DNA from: Enterococcus sp. 9E7_DIV0242
Lineage (GTDB): Bacteria > Bacillota > Bacilli > Lactobacillales > Enterococcaceae
NCBI RefSeq assembly: GCF_002140975.2
Contig: NZ_CP147247.1
Location: 3,101,001 to 3,165,000, forward strand
Direction: 5' to 3'
DNA length: 64,000 bases
Below, piece by piece: positions 1-8,422 of this stretch; within the stretch, counting starts at the first letter, position 1; every line of letters starts with the position of its first letter. Under the pieces are notes generated by a model. It saw only the letters and a list, made by a program, of their open reading frames with translations. It was not told the DNA's origin and ran no database searches. The translations under genes were made by a program, and so were the position numbers.

Positions 1-2
1 TT

Positions 3-647
3 GCTTTAAGAACTGGCGGCTTCCTTGCAGGCAATAAGATGGGCAACACGGATTCATTGTTTAACGACCTGGAAGCTGCGGGCTGGAAACAGGTGCCACT
101 GGTCAATGGCTATTATGCTGTGAAGCGTGGAGACATTTTCATTTGGGGGATCAGGGGGGCTTCCGGTGGTGACTTTGGCCACACAGGTATTTTTCTGAAT
201 GAAAAAGATCAAATGATTCATTGCAATTTTGGCTATAATGGAATCACGATCAACGACCATGACACGATCTGGAGTTATAACGGCAAGCCAAACGTAACTG
301 TGTACAGATACAGTGGCCAAACGTCCGGCAACGGATCCGGATCCAACGAATCAAATACAAACAACGGCGGCAACGTAGTGGAAACACCGAAAGGCGAGTG
401 GCTTGCAGAATCGGCAACATTCTACCCAAACACTACAATAAACCTTCGTACTGCAGCCAGCACTGGGGCCTCTATCATTGCGAAAATAACGCCTGGCCAG
501 TCAATAAAGTATGATGCCTATAAGGTTGATTCAAACGGCCATGTGTGGATTAGACAACCGAGAGCAAACGGAACCTATGGCTATTTGGCTACAGGGACAA
601 CGGCCAATGGTAAGCGCAACGGTACGCCGTGGGGAACATTTAAATAG
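3..647 (+). CDS. Phage lysin, 5' truncated by window edge
   Basis: The reading frame is open to the left edge, so the N-terminus and probably the catalytic Cys lie outside the window. What remains shows the end of a cysteine-peptidase-like amidase (Amidase_5/NlpC-like) domain, with VKRGDIFIWG and a GHTGIF stretch carrying the likely catalytic His. A Gly/Ser/Asn-rich linker follows at roughly residues 105-125 of the visible part. The C-terminus is SH3-like (NLRTAAST, VWIRQPR, GYLATG) and resembles the SH3_5 wall-binding domains of phage lysins. It would cleave peptidoglycan at the end of the lytic cycle. It is followed directly by a terminator, as expected at the end of a prophage late operon. 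The family call is from motifs, not from a search. Confidence 0.85.
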   Translation, partial: ALRTGGFLAGNKMGNTDSLFNDLEAAGWKQVPLVNGYYAVKRGDIFIWGIRGASGGDFGHTGIFLNEKDQMIHCNFGYNGITINDHDTIWSYNGKPNVTVYRYSGQTSGNGSGSNESNTNNGGNVVETPKGEWLAESATFYPNTTINLRTAASTGASIIAKITPGQSIKYDAYKVDSNGHVWIRQPRANGTYGYLATGTTANGKRNGTPWGTFK

Positions 648-684
648 AAAAAGTGACCTGTCTATAATAGGACGGGTCACTTTT
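648..684. terminator. Bidirectional terminator after lysin
   Basis: An inverted repeat AAAAGTGACC / GGGTCACTTTT with a 15-nt loop lies between the lysin stop and the end of the convergent small HTH gene. A-rich and T-rich flanks allow it to work for both strands. Confidence 0.8.
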
Positions 685-877
685 GTTTCAAGGCTTTTAT
701 GGCTTCTTTTGTCACTAAATACTCTCTACCAATTTTACGAACAGAACCGGGCGGAAAACGATCTGGATATTTTGCGTATAGCTGTCTTATATAGCTTTTT
801 TCTTTTCCCAGTATTTCCGCCGCTTCTGCCGCTGAATAAATTTCTAATTTATCCAGATCAATTTTATCGGTTGCCAC
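677..877 (-). CDS. Small HTH (excisionase/MerR-like) protein
   Basis: This is a 66-residue protein with one helix-turn-helix region: YSAAEAAEILGKEKSYIRQLY, then FPPGSVRKIG and EYLVTKEAIKAL. The pattern is that of the HTH_17 domains found in excisionases and small phage regulators. I chose the GTG start at 877 because AGGAGGT lies 7 nt upstream and the domain begins soon after. The longer frame upstream overlaps two other small genes and has no homology-like content. It is the last gene of a minus-strand cluster of small phage-type genes and may control excision or a phage promoter. That role is inferred only from fold and context. Confidence 0.7.
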   Translation of the reverse strand: MATDKIDLDKLEIYSAAEAAEILGKEKSYIRQLYAKYPDRFPPGSVRKIGREYLVTKEAIKALKQK

Positions 878-888
878 ACTTTGACCTC

Positions 889-981
889 CTACAATAATTT
901 TTCTACTATGAAGAGTATAACAGTAACTACTACCAGCACGATAGTAGCAACCGTTAATTTTTCGCCAGTTGATTGCTTCAT
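889..981 (-). CDS. 30-residue single-pass membrane peptide
   Basis: A short ORF begins with ATG at 981, preceded by a strong TAAGGAGGT site. It encodes MKQSTGEKL followed by about 17 hydrophobic residues and a VEKLL tail. Its stop overlaps the ribosome binding site of the next gene (start 877), which suggests translational coupling. Length and composition fit phage-encoded small membrane peptides or type I toxins, but no family was recognised. Support is the strong ribosome binding site, the tight packing and the clear transmembrane segment. Confidence 0.55.
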   Translation of the reverse strand: MKQSTGEKLTVATIVLVVVTVILFIVEKLL

Positions 982-995
982 AATTAATGACCTCC

Positions 996-1268
996 TTAAT
1001 GTGTGTGTACAGCTTTAAGTACATGATCCGCTGTTTGCCTGTTTACATATACCTCAAACTCTTCATCGTTACAAATAATAAAAGCTATGCGACGGATCCG
1101 AATTTCATTTTTACTATATTCCTTTGTTGCATAAATTACATGTTTAGCTTGTTCATTTTTAAGAATTTGTACCGCTGCAGCTCTTAATTCCTTCATACAG
1201 TCAGCCATTTGTTTAGGTGTGACAGTTTCCCATCCAGTTGTATAGTCTAAAATTCGATATTTTGTCAT
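996..1268 (-). CDS. Hypothetical phage-associated protein, 90 aa
   Basis: A soluble 90-residue protein with no recognised family. ACAGGAGG sits 8 nt before its ATG, so the start is good. The sequence alternates charged and hydrophobic residues and has a central amphipathic helix (ADCMKELRAAAVQIL) followed by strand-like segments. It lies 14 bp upstream of the 30-residue peptide gene on the same strand and is probably cotranscribed with it. A hairpin at 1301-1330 separates it from the 46-residue gene upstream, so transcription may be partly reset there. Confidence 0.6.
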   Translation of the reverse strand: MTKYRILDYTTGWETVTPKQMADCMKELRAAAVQILKNEQAKHVIYATKEYSKNEIRIRRIAFIICNDEEFEVYVNRQTADHVLKAVHTH

Positions 1269-1300
1269 TTTCTTTTCCTCCTGTTGTTTGATATAATAAG

Positions 1301-1330
1301 AGGGAAGGGAGGGCTTTCGCCCTATTCCCT
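1301..1330. terminator. Hairpin between two small minus-strand genes
   Basis: AGGGAA..AGGGC / GCCCT.TTCCCT forms a GC-rich stem with a TTTC loop. It overlaps the stop region of the 46-residue ORF. The T-tract on the minus strand is weak, so it may be a partial terminator or a processing hairpin. Confidence 0.5.
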
Positions 1331-1469
1331 ATGGTTGTGAGAGAAGTTTTTCAAGCATTTCAATTAGTTTTGTAATTAAGTTAATCAGTGCAATGATTAA
1401 ATTAATTATTATCAGAACTGATTGGCGTTTGTTGAGCTTCTCTTCTTTACGTTTTTCCTTACGCCCCAT
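1329..1469 (-). CDS. 46-residue basic/hydrophobic membrane peptide
   Basis: This small ORF has a good GGAGG site 8 nt before its ATG and a near-perfect promoter about 30 bp upstream. The N-terminal 16 residues are strongly basic (GRKEKRKEEKLNKRQ). A segment rich in Ile/Leu/Asn (VLIIINLIIALINLI) follows, and then a short amphipathic tail. The design of a positively charged N-terminus plus one membrane helix resembles small phage membrane peptides and holin-like or toxin peptides. No family was recognised. It is the first gene of the minus-strand small-gene cluster. Confidence 0.55.
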   Translation of the reverse strand: MGRKEKRKEEKLNKRQSVLIIINLIIALINLITKLIEMLEKLLSQP

Positions 1470-1493
1470 GTCTTACCTCCTTTCTATAATTAT

Positions 1494-1522
1494 ATTATAC
1501 ACGTTAACGTGTATAAAGTCAA
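1494..1522 (-). promoter_or_regulatory. Promoter with 22-bp palindromic operator in the spacer
   Basis: On the minus strand TTGACT (1517-1522), a 17-nt spacer and TATAAT (1494-1499) form a strong sigma-A promoter. A perfect 22-bp palindrome at 1495-1516 (centre CACGTTAACGTG) fills the spacer and overlaps the -10 box. A dimeric repressor bound there would block RNA polymerase. This is the expected layout of a phage or LexA-like control site, but the regulator is unknown. Confidence 0.75.
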
Positions 1523-1897
1523 CACTTTTTAGAGAAAAAAGGGGCAGAAAAGGGGCAAAAATACCGTATGCTTACGGAATTATTGAAAATGTTTTTGTCG
1601 TAAATGAGACAGAAACCCTTATTTAAAGCGGTTTTCAGTATCATGCAGTGGTATAATAAATAATCAGAACTGATGAACCGTATCATAAGTAGTGGATAAA
1701 ACAGAATAAAAAAGTGCGAGACAATAATCAGTTTTTTACTGACTATTGTCCTGCACTTTTTTTTATGACATTTCAAATCACAATGGGACTGAGAAAGTAT
1801 TTTTACTTTCATCTATTATTAGATACTATTTCTTTATGTTTTGAGAGGAGGAGGGGAGCTCCACGATATTTTTTCTGCTTTCTTAGCTGTTTTATAG
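1517..1897. other. Intergenic stretch between phage remnant and WxL locus
   Basis: No credible gene was found. Reading frames here lack ribosome binding sites and look random. The only clear element is the hairpin listed at 1708-1764. Confidence 0.5.
1708..1764. terminator. Large bidirectional terminator
   Basis: The arms AAAAAAGTGC..ACAATAATCAGT and ACTGACTATTGTCCTGCACTTTTTT pair over about 22 bp around a T-rich loop. It lies downstream of the minus-strand Mga-like gene and can terminate it. Confidence 0.75.
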
Positions 1898-3325
1898 TTA
1901 AATGGCGCTTAGTTTATTAGTTAGTGTTTCCCATTCCACAACTGAAGGAACGCTTGCGAATTTGAAGAATTTACAACTCAGATCATAAACAGACAAAGAA
2001 AAATTACATACGCAAAAGTCTATATCTAAACGCTCAATAAGATCATTATCAATTGGTTGATTGAAAATAAAAAGAGTTTCAGTTGTTTTAGGAACATATT
2101 TTTGCGCTTGATATTTGTAATAAGCTGTTTCAGCAGATGTGCCATTGAAGGCGAATAATACTTTTCTGCTCCTGTTGACTTTCGCCTTTGTTAGAGCAGT
2201 TAAGCTAACAGCTAAATCACTGATATAGTCGAAATCAGTCTGCTTTTTTAGAATCTTTATCCAGATACTATATGTATCCGGATATTTTTTTTGAATCATT
2301 GAATTAAAGCGAGGTTTGTTTTTGTGAAAAAGACCAGTTAATCCTTGCAAAGCATGCTCATTAACTAAAAAGGCCTTGATTATCGCTTTAAGCTCAACAT
2401 TTAAGGCATAAGTTAAGTTGGATACTTTGAAAAAATCAGTAACAAGGTTCTCATATTTTTCCATCTCAATAAGAAAATCATTCGGCAAAAAATGACTTTT
2501 TGCATCATAAACAATAGTATCTAGGGAAAGTAAGAAGGAAAAAATAATTTCAGACTCACTAACTGCGAACATAACCGAAGGGGGGGACATCTTTTCTAAT
2601 GCATTTCTAATGGTAAAGACAGCATGAAATGAAGCGTATTTATCGATTATTGATTTATCCAAATAGACTAATTTTTTTTGGCGAATTCTTTGTTCGCTAA
2701 TAAAGAACCAGCAGATAAGTCTGTGGTAATTTACATTCAAGACTAAGCCATGTTTGTGCAGGAAGCTTCTTAAAAGATTGTAAAGATCAGACTGTTTTGC
2801 TTCTGGATAAACAGAACCGCTGTATTCAAGAGAATGTTCAAAAAAATGAAAGTAAAAATAGCGGATATTCACTTCGTTTCCTAAAATTTCTACTGGTGAT
2901 AAATTTAGTGTCAGATCAAAGGGCTTTAAGACTTTTTTTAATAAAGAGAGGTGTTTTCTCAATGTAGATTCTGCCACAAAGAATTTTTCAGATAAATATT
3001 CTATTGGTTCACACTCTCCGTAAAATGTATCCTCTACTATAGTGAACAGCATATTTCCTTTGATTTGTTCATCGATAAACTTAGAGATGGGCTCCCGACT
3101 TTTCAATGGATTAAGTGAAAGTGCTGCGTTTTCCTGATAGATAGTATCGGGGAAATAATCACCTAATGTTTGAACATCTCTTCTAAGTGTTTTTAGAGAA
3201 ACCTCACAAAAATCCGCTAATTCAGAAAGCGGGAGAGGAACTTCTGATTCCAATAAGTGAGTTAAAATAGTTACTTTTCTTTTGATTGATGCATCAGTAA
3301 GTAAATCATAACCAATTTCGTTCAT
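1898..3325 (-). CDS. Mga-like transcriptional regulator of the WxL locus
   Basis: A 475-residue regulator. The N-terminal helix-turn-helix (about residues 15-60, LPLSELADFCEVSLKTLRRDVQTL) and a second winged-helix segment (about 100-130, EYLSEKFFVAESTLRKHLSLL) match the two DNA-binding domains of Mga/M-protein trans-acting regulators. A long helical region like PRD-type domains follows, and the C-terminus resembles an EIIB-like fold. AAAGGAGG lies before the ATG. The gene is divergent from the WxL operon, with about 290 bp between starts, so it is the prime candidate to control that operon. Mga-like proteins elsewhere link sugar status to surface-protein expression. That link is inference here. 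Confidence 0.8.
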   Translation of the reverse strand: MNEIGYDLLTDASIKRKVTILTHLLESEVPLPLSELADFCEVSLKTLRRDVQTLGDYFPDTIYQENAALSLNPLKSREPISKFIDEQIKGNMLFTIVEDTFYGECEPIEYLSEKFFVAESTLRKHLSLLKKVLKPFDLTLNLSPVEILGNEVNIRYFYFHFFEHSLEYSGSVYPEAKQSDLYNLLRSFLHKHGLVLNVNYHRLICWFFISEQRIRQKKLVYLDKSIIDKYASFHAVFTIRNALEKMSPPSVMFAVSESEIIFSFLLSLDTIVYDAKSHFLPNDFLIEMEKYENLVTDFFKVSNLTYALNVELKAIIKAFLVNEHALQGLTGLFHKNKPRFNSMIQKKYPDTYSIWIKILKKQTDFDYISDLAVSLTALTKAKVNRSRKVLFAFNGTSAETAYYKYQAQKYVPKTTETLFIFNQPIDNDLIERLDIDFCVCNFSLSVYDLSCKFFKFASVPSVVEWETLTNKLSAI

Positions 3326-3617
3326 AAAGAACGCCTCCTTTTTTATTTCTTTCTTAAAATCATAACAAAAAAAGCGCTGAAGAATTTTACATATGTTCCT
3401 GCGCTGTGGAAAAACGATAAAAATATATTTGTTTATATTAATTTTTTTGTTAAAAATAATTAAATTTTAATGATAAAATAACTATATTTATTTAAATAAT
3501 AATATCGTATAAGGATTTATAAGTTGTCCTTTAGTTAGACAAAGGTCGTTTGAAAAAAATATATTAATATACTATCGTTTGATTATCAAAAATATTAAAA
3601 GGAGGTTCTGATTATTT

Positions 3618-4337
3618 ATGTATAATTTGGCGATTTTTAATCCGAGCGACTATTCAAATTCATCATCCCCTAATCTGGAAGAGATCTGTTTTTATGAAGA
3701 AAGTCAGCTGTTGAAACATCTGAGTAAGATTCACGGCGTAGTCATCTACAGTTCGGCAGAAGAGAATCTTAATAACATATTGGAGCTTATTTTATCTATT
3801 AATAAGGAATCGACTATTCCTGTATGGGTAAGGTCAGCGACAGAGAGTGCCATTATAGGAAAAAGAGTTAATCTGGAACTAGGGGTTCTGGGAAACTTGG
3901 GTAGAGATATCTCTGACGAAGAGATGTTTGCAATTATTGAAAACACCTTCAATATGATTTACGGACAACCAACTAAGGTTTTAGAGCCCTCATCTTATGC
4001 AGACATCCAACTTAATGCTTTAAATTGTAGCATAAAAGTCCATGATAAGGCAGAAATACGACTTACCCGATTAGAGTATCGGATTGTTTCGTTACTGTTC
4101 ACAAAAGTTAATCAGGCATTTACATATGAGGAAATTTATCAGCATGTCTGGGGAGATGATGAGGAAAGTTCCGATAAAAAATATAGAGTAGCTAATTTAG
4201 TTTTTCACATTCGCAATAAGTTAGTTAAGTATGGCTTAAATGCCGATTTATTGAGAACAGTTCGCTCGGTTGGTTACCTTCTGGACACAAAGGTTTATGA
4301 AACTGGACTAAAGGAGGTGATGGAGCTAACAAGCTAA
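3618..4337 (+). CDS. OmpR-type winged-helix regulator with degenerate receiver
   Basis: A 239-residue protein. The C-terminal third (about residues 140-225) is a clear OmpR/PhoB winged helix: LTRLEYRIVSLLF, FTYEEIYQHVWG, VANLVFHIRNKL, IRTVRSVGYLL-like. The N-terminal half is the length of a receiver domain but lacks the usual acidic pocket and phospho-acceptor Asp pattern. It therefore probably does not take phosphate from a histidine kinase, and none is encoded nearby. The start follows AAAGGAGG. It is the first gene of the WxL operon, 15-40 bp before the adhesin gene, and probably regulates the locus. Confidence 0.8.
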   Translation: MYNLAIFNPSDYSNSSSPNLEEICFYEESQLLKHLSKIHGVVIYSSAEENLNNILELILSINKESTIPVWVRSATESAIIGKRVNLELGVLGNLGRDISDEEMFAIIENTFNMIYGQPTKVLEPSSYADIQLNALNCSIKVHDKAEIRLTRLEYRIVSLLFTKVNQAFTYEEIYQHVWGDDEESSDKKYRVANLVFHIRNKLVKYGLNADLLRTVRSVGYLLDTKVYETGLKEVMELTS

Positions 4338-4373
4338 GGCTAAAAAGATTTAATGGGAGGTAAAGTGAATGAG

Positions 4374-7300
4374 ATGAATGAAAGAAAAAGGAAAAAACTA
4401 ATTTACGTAAACCTATTTGTGGTTTTAGCACTATTTTTTGCAATGTTCAATGTGCTCTATAGTTCGAGTAGTAAACTGTTAGCGAAAACACCGTTGTCTC
4501 TTACTTTAGTTGAAGAGTCAGTCAATAAAGATCAGCCCTTTCACATTGATATTTCCGATCAACGCAGTGAGGCAGAACTTGAACAAGTCGTTGAAGTAGA
4601 TTCATCTGTTGCAGTTGATGAAAACAAAGAGCTGACCGGTATGGTCAGAAGAGAGCTGCAGTTAACTCTTCCTCAAGGGATAAACTTTGATGAAACTACT
4701 GAAAAGGAAATGCTCAAAGAGAGCGGTCTGGCGGAATTTCCAGTGTTTCAATGGAATGAAGAGGAACGCACCTTAAGCATTATAATGTCATCTGCGCAAA
4801 CTGAACTGCGAGTAGTACTAACTGCAGAAAGTGAGGGTGAATACACAGTTGTATTGAGTGATGGAAGCTCTGATTCAGAGCATCAGGAGCTTAAAATAAG
4901 TGTGAATACTGAACAAGAAGCAGCAGTTGAGTCAGTTGTTTCATTTGCAGAAGAGAACCTTGCATTAGCTGATTCTGATGGAGGAGAAGATTTATCTACT
5001 TACGATCCAAACACTGTTGCAAATGTTTCTAACTGGGAAGAATTTATTCGAGCATTAGGGAATGTAAATATCTCAGGAATAAACATTACGTCCAGTTTTG
5101 CGATTCCTTCTAATCCTAGACTTAATTTAACAAGTATTCTGACTGGAGGAGCAACATCAAACAATAGTGGTAGTGCTCAATATGTTTATATGGGTGTTTC
5201 TAATATTGGTCGAAAAGTAGTGATTGAAGGGAATAACAACCTTCTCGATTTCGGTGCAATTGCTTTATGTTTCTACAATACTACTGGTGCTTGGGATCTA
5301 ACCTGGCAGAATATGACTGTTTATCATGGGAATTACTATGGTTATACAACTTTTAATGATTTAAGTACTGCTAATCAGCAGGCTTCTGCCATGCGTTACC
5401 ATAATGTTACCAACTTTGGCAATCAGTTGATGCACTCACCACAAACAGATGTATATGTGTCAGGAAAAACATCCAATAATCAGATGGCTACCTACACAAC
5501 GGAGTTTCGTACAAACTGGGCAATTAACGCAACAAATCAGATAAATCTTTACATTACAAATTTAACTGTTTTAGAAAATGCGGAGTTCCAAATGAGCTCT
5601 CTTCAAGGCGGAAATATTCATTTGATCGGATCAGGCTCATTAGTGATCGGGAAGAATGCCAAGATGATTGTAGATGGGGCTCAAAATGAATTGACTGGTG
5701 AAAGTGATGCGCAACAAACTAACCTTTGGATTCCAGGGGGAGGAAGTGTGACACTTCAAGAAGGTGCCCTCTTACAATTAACGCCTAAGCCGCAATATTC
5801 TGCTATAGGAATGAACGGTTCAGGAAGTAAAGTTTCTATTGGCAAAGGGGCGACACTTACGATTAATTCAAGTGGCCACACGAGTAATACAGACGGTACT
5901 AATAGAAACATCGTTCGATTGGGGGCGGGTGCAACGCTGGAAGTGGCGGAAGAAGGAACCTTGGATGTTCGTGCAACGGGTATGGGAACTTCTACGTCTA
6001 ATCTGATTCACGTTCAAGGTGTTGCGACATTTAGAGTTGCTAAAAAAGGGAATTTCAATGCGATGAGTGACAGCACTGGTGCAGGTCATAGTTTGATTTA
6101 TTTCTCATCTTCAGGTTCTACCTTCCAGTTTGCAGATGCAGAACGGGTGAATTTGGAGCGGACAAATCCGGTTACGAATGCAACAGCTACTAATAATGGC
6201 TTGATCAATATTGCAGGAAATGGCGGTACGCTAAATGTGGACATACAAAAAGTCAGCATGTGGCGAGCTGGTGATTTTAGCGATGAACCGACAATGAGTT
6301 GGACGCCAATGTATGGGATGCTTTTAACGTATAGCGGCTTTGCGCCGACGATTACATCAGTATCTTCATTGGAGCAAGCAAATATTGATAATTTTAGAAG
6401 TAACTTTACTACTCGAAATGTTCAAAGGGTCCTCTACGAATATATTCCAGACGTAGATGTGGTGATTACCAGCACTGCGACGGATGAGGTAGATTCATCG
6501 AATTCAGTCACAATCACTGGTGTCACAAATCCAGGTGCTTTTGTTCGGCTTTGGGATGTTCCGATCAACGAAACGGTAACTCCAGCAATAGACCCATCAA
6601 ATGATACAGTTCCAAGCCCAGTGACTGCCGGCGGATCAGCTGAGTTTACGAATAATTTTACAGTACAAGCAGATAGCTCTGGTAACTTTAGCTACACTGT
6701 TCCATTGGGCAATCATTTTACTGCGGGTTCAACGATCCACGCCTATTCATTTTTAAATGGAAAATACGATGAGGCTACTCAAGTTGTATTGGATAAGACA
6801 CCACCAACTGGAGAACCAAGAGATTTCTATGCTGGGATGGGAAATGAAGTGCCAAGTCCAAGTGTCTTCATACAAAATCCAACAGATACAAATCCATTGC
6901 CGCAAACGTTCTCCTATGAATATTCAGACAAAAATGATTTGGCTGCTTTAGAGACGATGATGAATCAGATTGGTACGCATACGGTTTATGTGAATTTGAT
7001 GGATGATGCTGGAAATACAACAGAAATTGAAGCACGGTTGATCGTTCTGGAAACGTCACGGTCAATTACCGGAAGTGACTTTGAGGCCTCTTATTTGGAT
7101 ATTCGTGACTTGTCGGATCAAGAGCTAGAGCAATTTATTCTAGCGAATAGTAATCCTGAAGCATACAGTATTTTTGAAGGCGTCAAAATAGACCTCAGTT
7201 CATTTATTACCGTGTCTGATTTTGGGGGATTAAACAATTACAGCAATCTACAACCGAATACACCCTATACGGTGACTTTGACTGTTCCAGCAAATGATAC

Positions 7301-8057
7301 AACGAGCTTGACAACACCGTTATCAACAACGATTCAAGTGGTTGTTATCAATATGAATGCTGTGTTAACGGTTCACTTTGAAGATGAAAGTAGGATGGCA
7401 TTGTCTGGCTATACACTGACGATTGGTGAAGGTCAAGATATTGATACGCCATTGAATGTAGGGGATGTAATTGATTTAACCAGTGCTAAATTCCAAGTCG
7501 TTCAAGATCAACTAGCTGCATTAGAACTAGCCGGCTATGAAATCAGTCAACGACCTGAGAATGAAATGAGCCTAATGATTACAGAGACGGCACAGACGGT
7601 CACTTATACAGTGACTGGACAGCTATTCCTAAAATCCGCACCATTGACCGTTGATTTTGGGAAGATCATTTATAATGCGAAAGTGCAGCGAGTAGACAAT
7701 CCGACGACAGATGGGGATTTAGTTGTCACAGATACTCGTGCAAACAAATCGGCTGGTTGGACGCTTTATGCTGCATTGACAACGAATATGAAAAATGATG
7801 CAACAGGTTCAGTAATGAATGAAGCCCTCTGGTATGTAGATAGTGCGGGTGATGAAATCTCATTAACATTGGATTCCGGAAATCAAGCAATTTATCGAAA
7901 TACCTCTGGTGGTAACTTTGATGTTACTAGTACCTGGGGGGAGACCTCAGCAGAACCAGGCTTAAAACTAGTTGCAGATCCAACCAAAACCACTGTTTCA
8001 AGTATCGGTACGTATTCAGGCGTTGTAACTTGGACCATTATGGCTGGACAACCGTAG
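4374..8057 (+). CDS. Large WxL-locus adhesin-like surface protein
   Basis: About 1227 residues. A basic N-terminus and one hydrophobic segment (YVNLFVVLALFFAMFNVLY) give a signal or anchor. After an acidic region comes a long stretch rich in Gly, Asn, Thr and Ser with beta-helix-like repeats (about residues 200-640), similar to the pectate-lyase-like adhesive domains of enterococcal surface proteins. Ig-like or cadherin-like segments follow (VDSSNSVTITGVTNPG, then GNTTEIEARLIVL). The last 150 residues look like a WxL-type domain, with GWTLYAAL and a final VTWTI in which the usual Leu is Ile. I prefer ATG 4374 or GTG 4365 to the upstream ATG at 4353, because GGGAGGT lies inside the longer version. 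It is likely exported and bound to peptidoglycan. Confidence 0.8.
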   Translation: MNERKRKKLIYVNLFVVLALFFAMFNVLYSSSSKLLAKTPLSLTLVEESVNKDQPFHIDISDQRSEAELEQVVEVDSSVAVDENKELTGMVRRELQLTLPQGINFDETTEKEMLKESGLAEFPVFQWNEEERTLSIIMSSAQTELRVVLTAESEGEYTVVLSDGSSDSEHQELKISVNTEQEAAVESVVSFAEENLALADSDGGEDLSTYDPNTVANVSNWEEFIRALGNVNISGINITSSFAIPSNPRLNLTSILTGGATSNNSGSAQYVYMGVSNIGRKVVIEGNNNLLDFGAIALCFYNTTGAWDLTWQNMTVYHGNYYGYTTFNDLSTANQQASAMRYHNVTNFGNQLMHSPQTDVYVSGKTSNNQMATYTTEFRTNWAINATNQINLYITNLTVLENAEFQMSSLQGGNIHLIGSGSLVIGKNAKMIVDGAQNELTGESDAQQTNLWIPGGGSVTLQEGALLQLTPKPQYSAIGMNGSGSKVSIGKGATLTINSSGHTSNTDGTNRNIVRLGAGATLEVAEEGTLDVRATGMGTSTSNLIHVQGVATFRVAKKGNFNAMSDSTGAGHSLIYFSSSGSTFQFADAERVNLERTNPVTNATATNNGLINIAGNGGTLNVDIQKVSMWRAGDFSDEPTMSWTPMYGMLLTYSGFAPTITSVSSLEQANIDNFRSNFTTRNVQRVLYEYIPDVDVVITSTATDEVDSSNSVTITGVTNPGAFVRLWDVPINETVTPAIDPSNDTVPSPVTAGGSAEFTNNFTVQADSSGNFSYTVPLGNHFTAGSTIHAYSFLNGKYDEATQVVLDKTPPTGEPRDFYAGMGNEVPSPSVFIQNPTDTNPLPQTFSYEYSDKNDLAALETMMNQIGTHTVYVNLMDDAGNTTEIEARLIVLETSRSITGSDFEASYLDIRDLSDQELEQFILANSNPEAYSIFEGVKIDLSSFITVSDFGGLNNYSNLQPNTPYTVTLTVPANDTTSLTTPLSTTIQVVVINMNAVLTVHFEDESRMALSGYTLTIGEGQDIDTPLNVGDVIDLTSAKFQVVQDQLAALELAGYEISQRPENEMSLMITETAQTVTYTVTGQLFLKSAPLTVDFGKIIYNAKVQRVDNPTTDGDLVVTDTRANKSAGWTLYAALTTNMKNDATGSVMNEALWYVDSAGDEISLTLDSGNQAIYRNTSGGNFDVTSTWGETSAEPGLKLVADPTKTTVSSIGTYSGVVTWTIMAGQP

Positions 8058-8072
8058 AAGGGAAGGGAAAAA

Positions 8073-8420
8073 ATGAAAATAGAAAAAACTTTCTTATTGA
8101 CTCTTGCCTTATTTCTGGTTGGAATGACAGGTTTTTCTTCCACTGTTTCGGCAACGACTGGTGCTGGAGGGCAAGTAAACAGTAAAGGACAAATTACTTT
8201 TTATGATGGAACAATCGAATCTTCGACAACTGAGCCTTCAACGAGTCTTCCACCGGAAGTTTCCAGTAGTACTGTTCCCATAACGCAAAAACCACAGGGT
8301 GGCGGAACCTATCCTAGTACAGGTGAAATGATCCGAAAATATAGCCTGATGGGATTTGGCCTAATCGCGGCTCTGCTCTTGATCTTCCTGTTTAATCGGA
8401 GAAAGAAGGAGGAGCAGTAA
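8073..8420 (+). CDS. Small wall-anchored protein with YPSTG sorting signal
   Basis: This 115-residue protein has a Sec signal peptide (LLTLALFLVGMTGFSSTVSA), a Ser/Thr/Pro-rich middle and a C-terminal sorting signal. The sorting motif is YPSTGE where LPxTGE is usual. It is followed by a 20-residue membrane segment and RRKKEEQ. WxL loci typically encode one such small LPxTG protein. It lies 15 bp after the adhesin gene, and its stop is 2 bp before the next start, so the operon is tight. The Leu-to-Tyr change may lower sortase A recognition or point to another sortase. Function is unknown. Confidence 0.85.
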   Translation: MKIEKTFLLTLALFLVGMTGFSSTVSATTGAGGQVNSKGQITFYDGTIESSTTEPSTSLPPEVSSSTVPITQKPQGGGTYPSTGEMIRKYSLMGFGLIAALLLIFLFNRRKKEEQ

Positions 8421-8422
8421 AT

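Noticed and set aside
677..1024. Long version of the small HTH gene
   Set aside because: The extra 49 codons overlap two other small genes with good ribosome binding sites. A GTG with AGGAGG at 877 gives a normal small HTH protein.
5868..6089. Minus-strand ORF inside the adhesin gene
   Set aside because: It is an antisense shadow of the repeat-rich coding sequence, without its own ribosome binding site.
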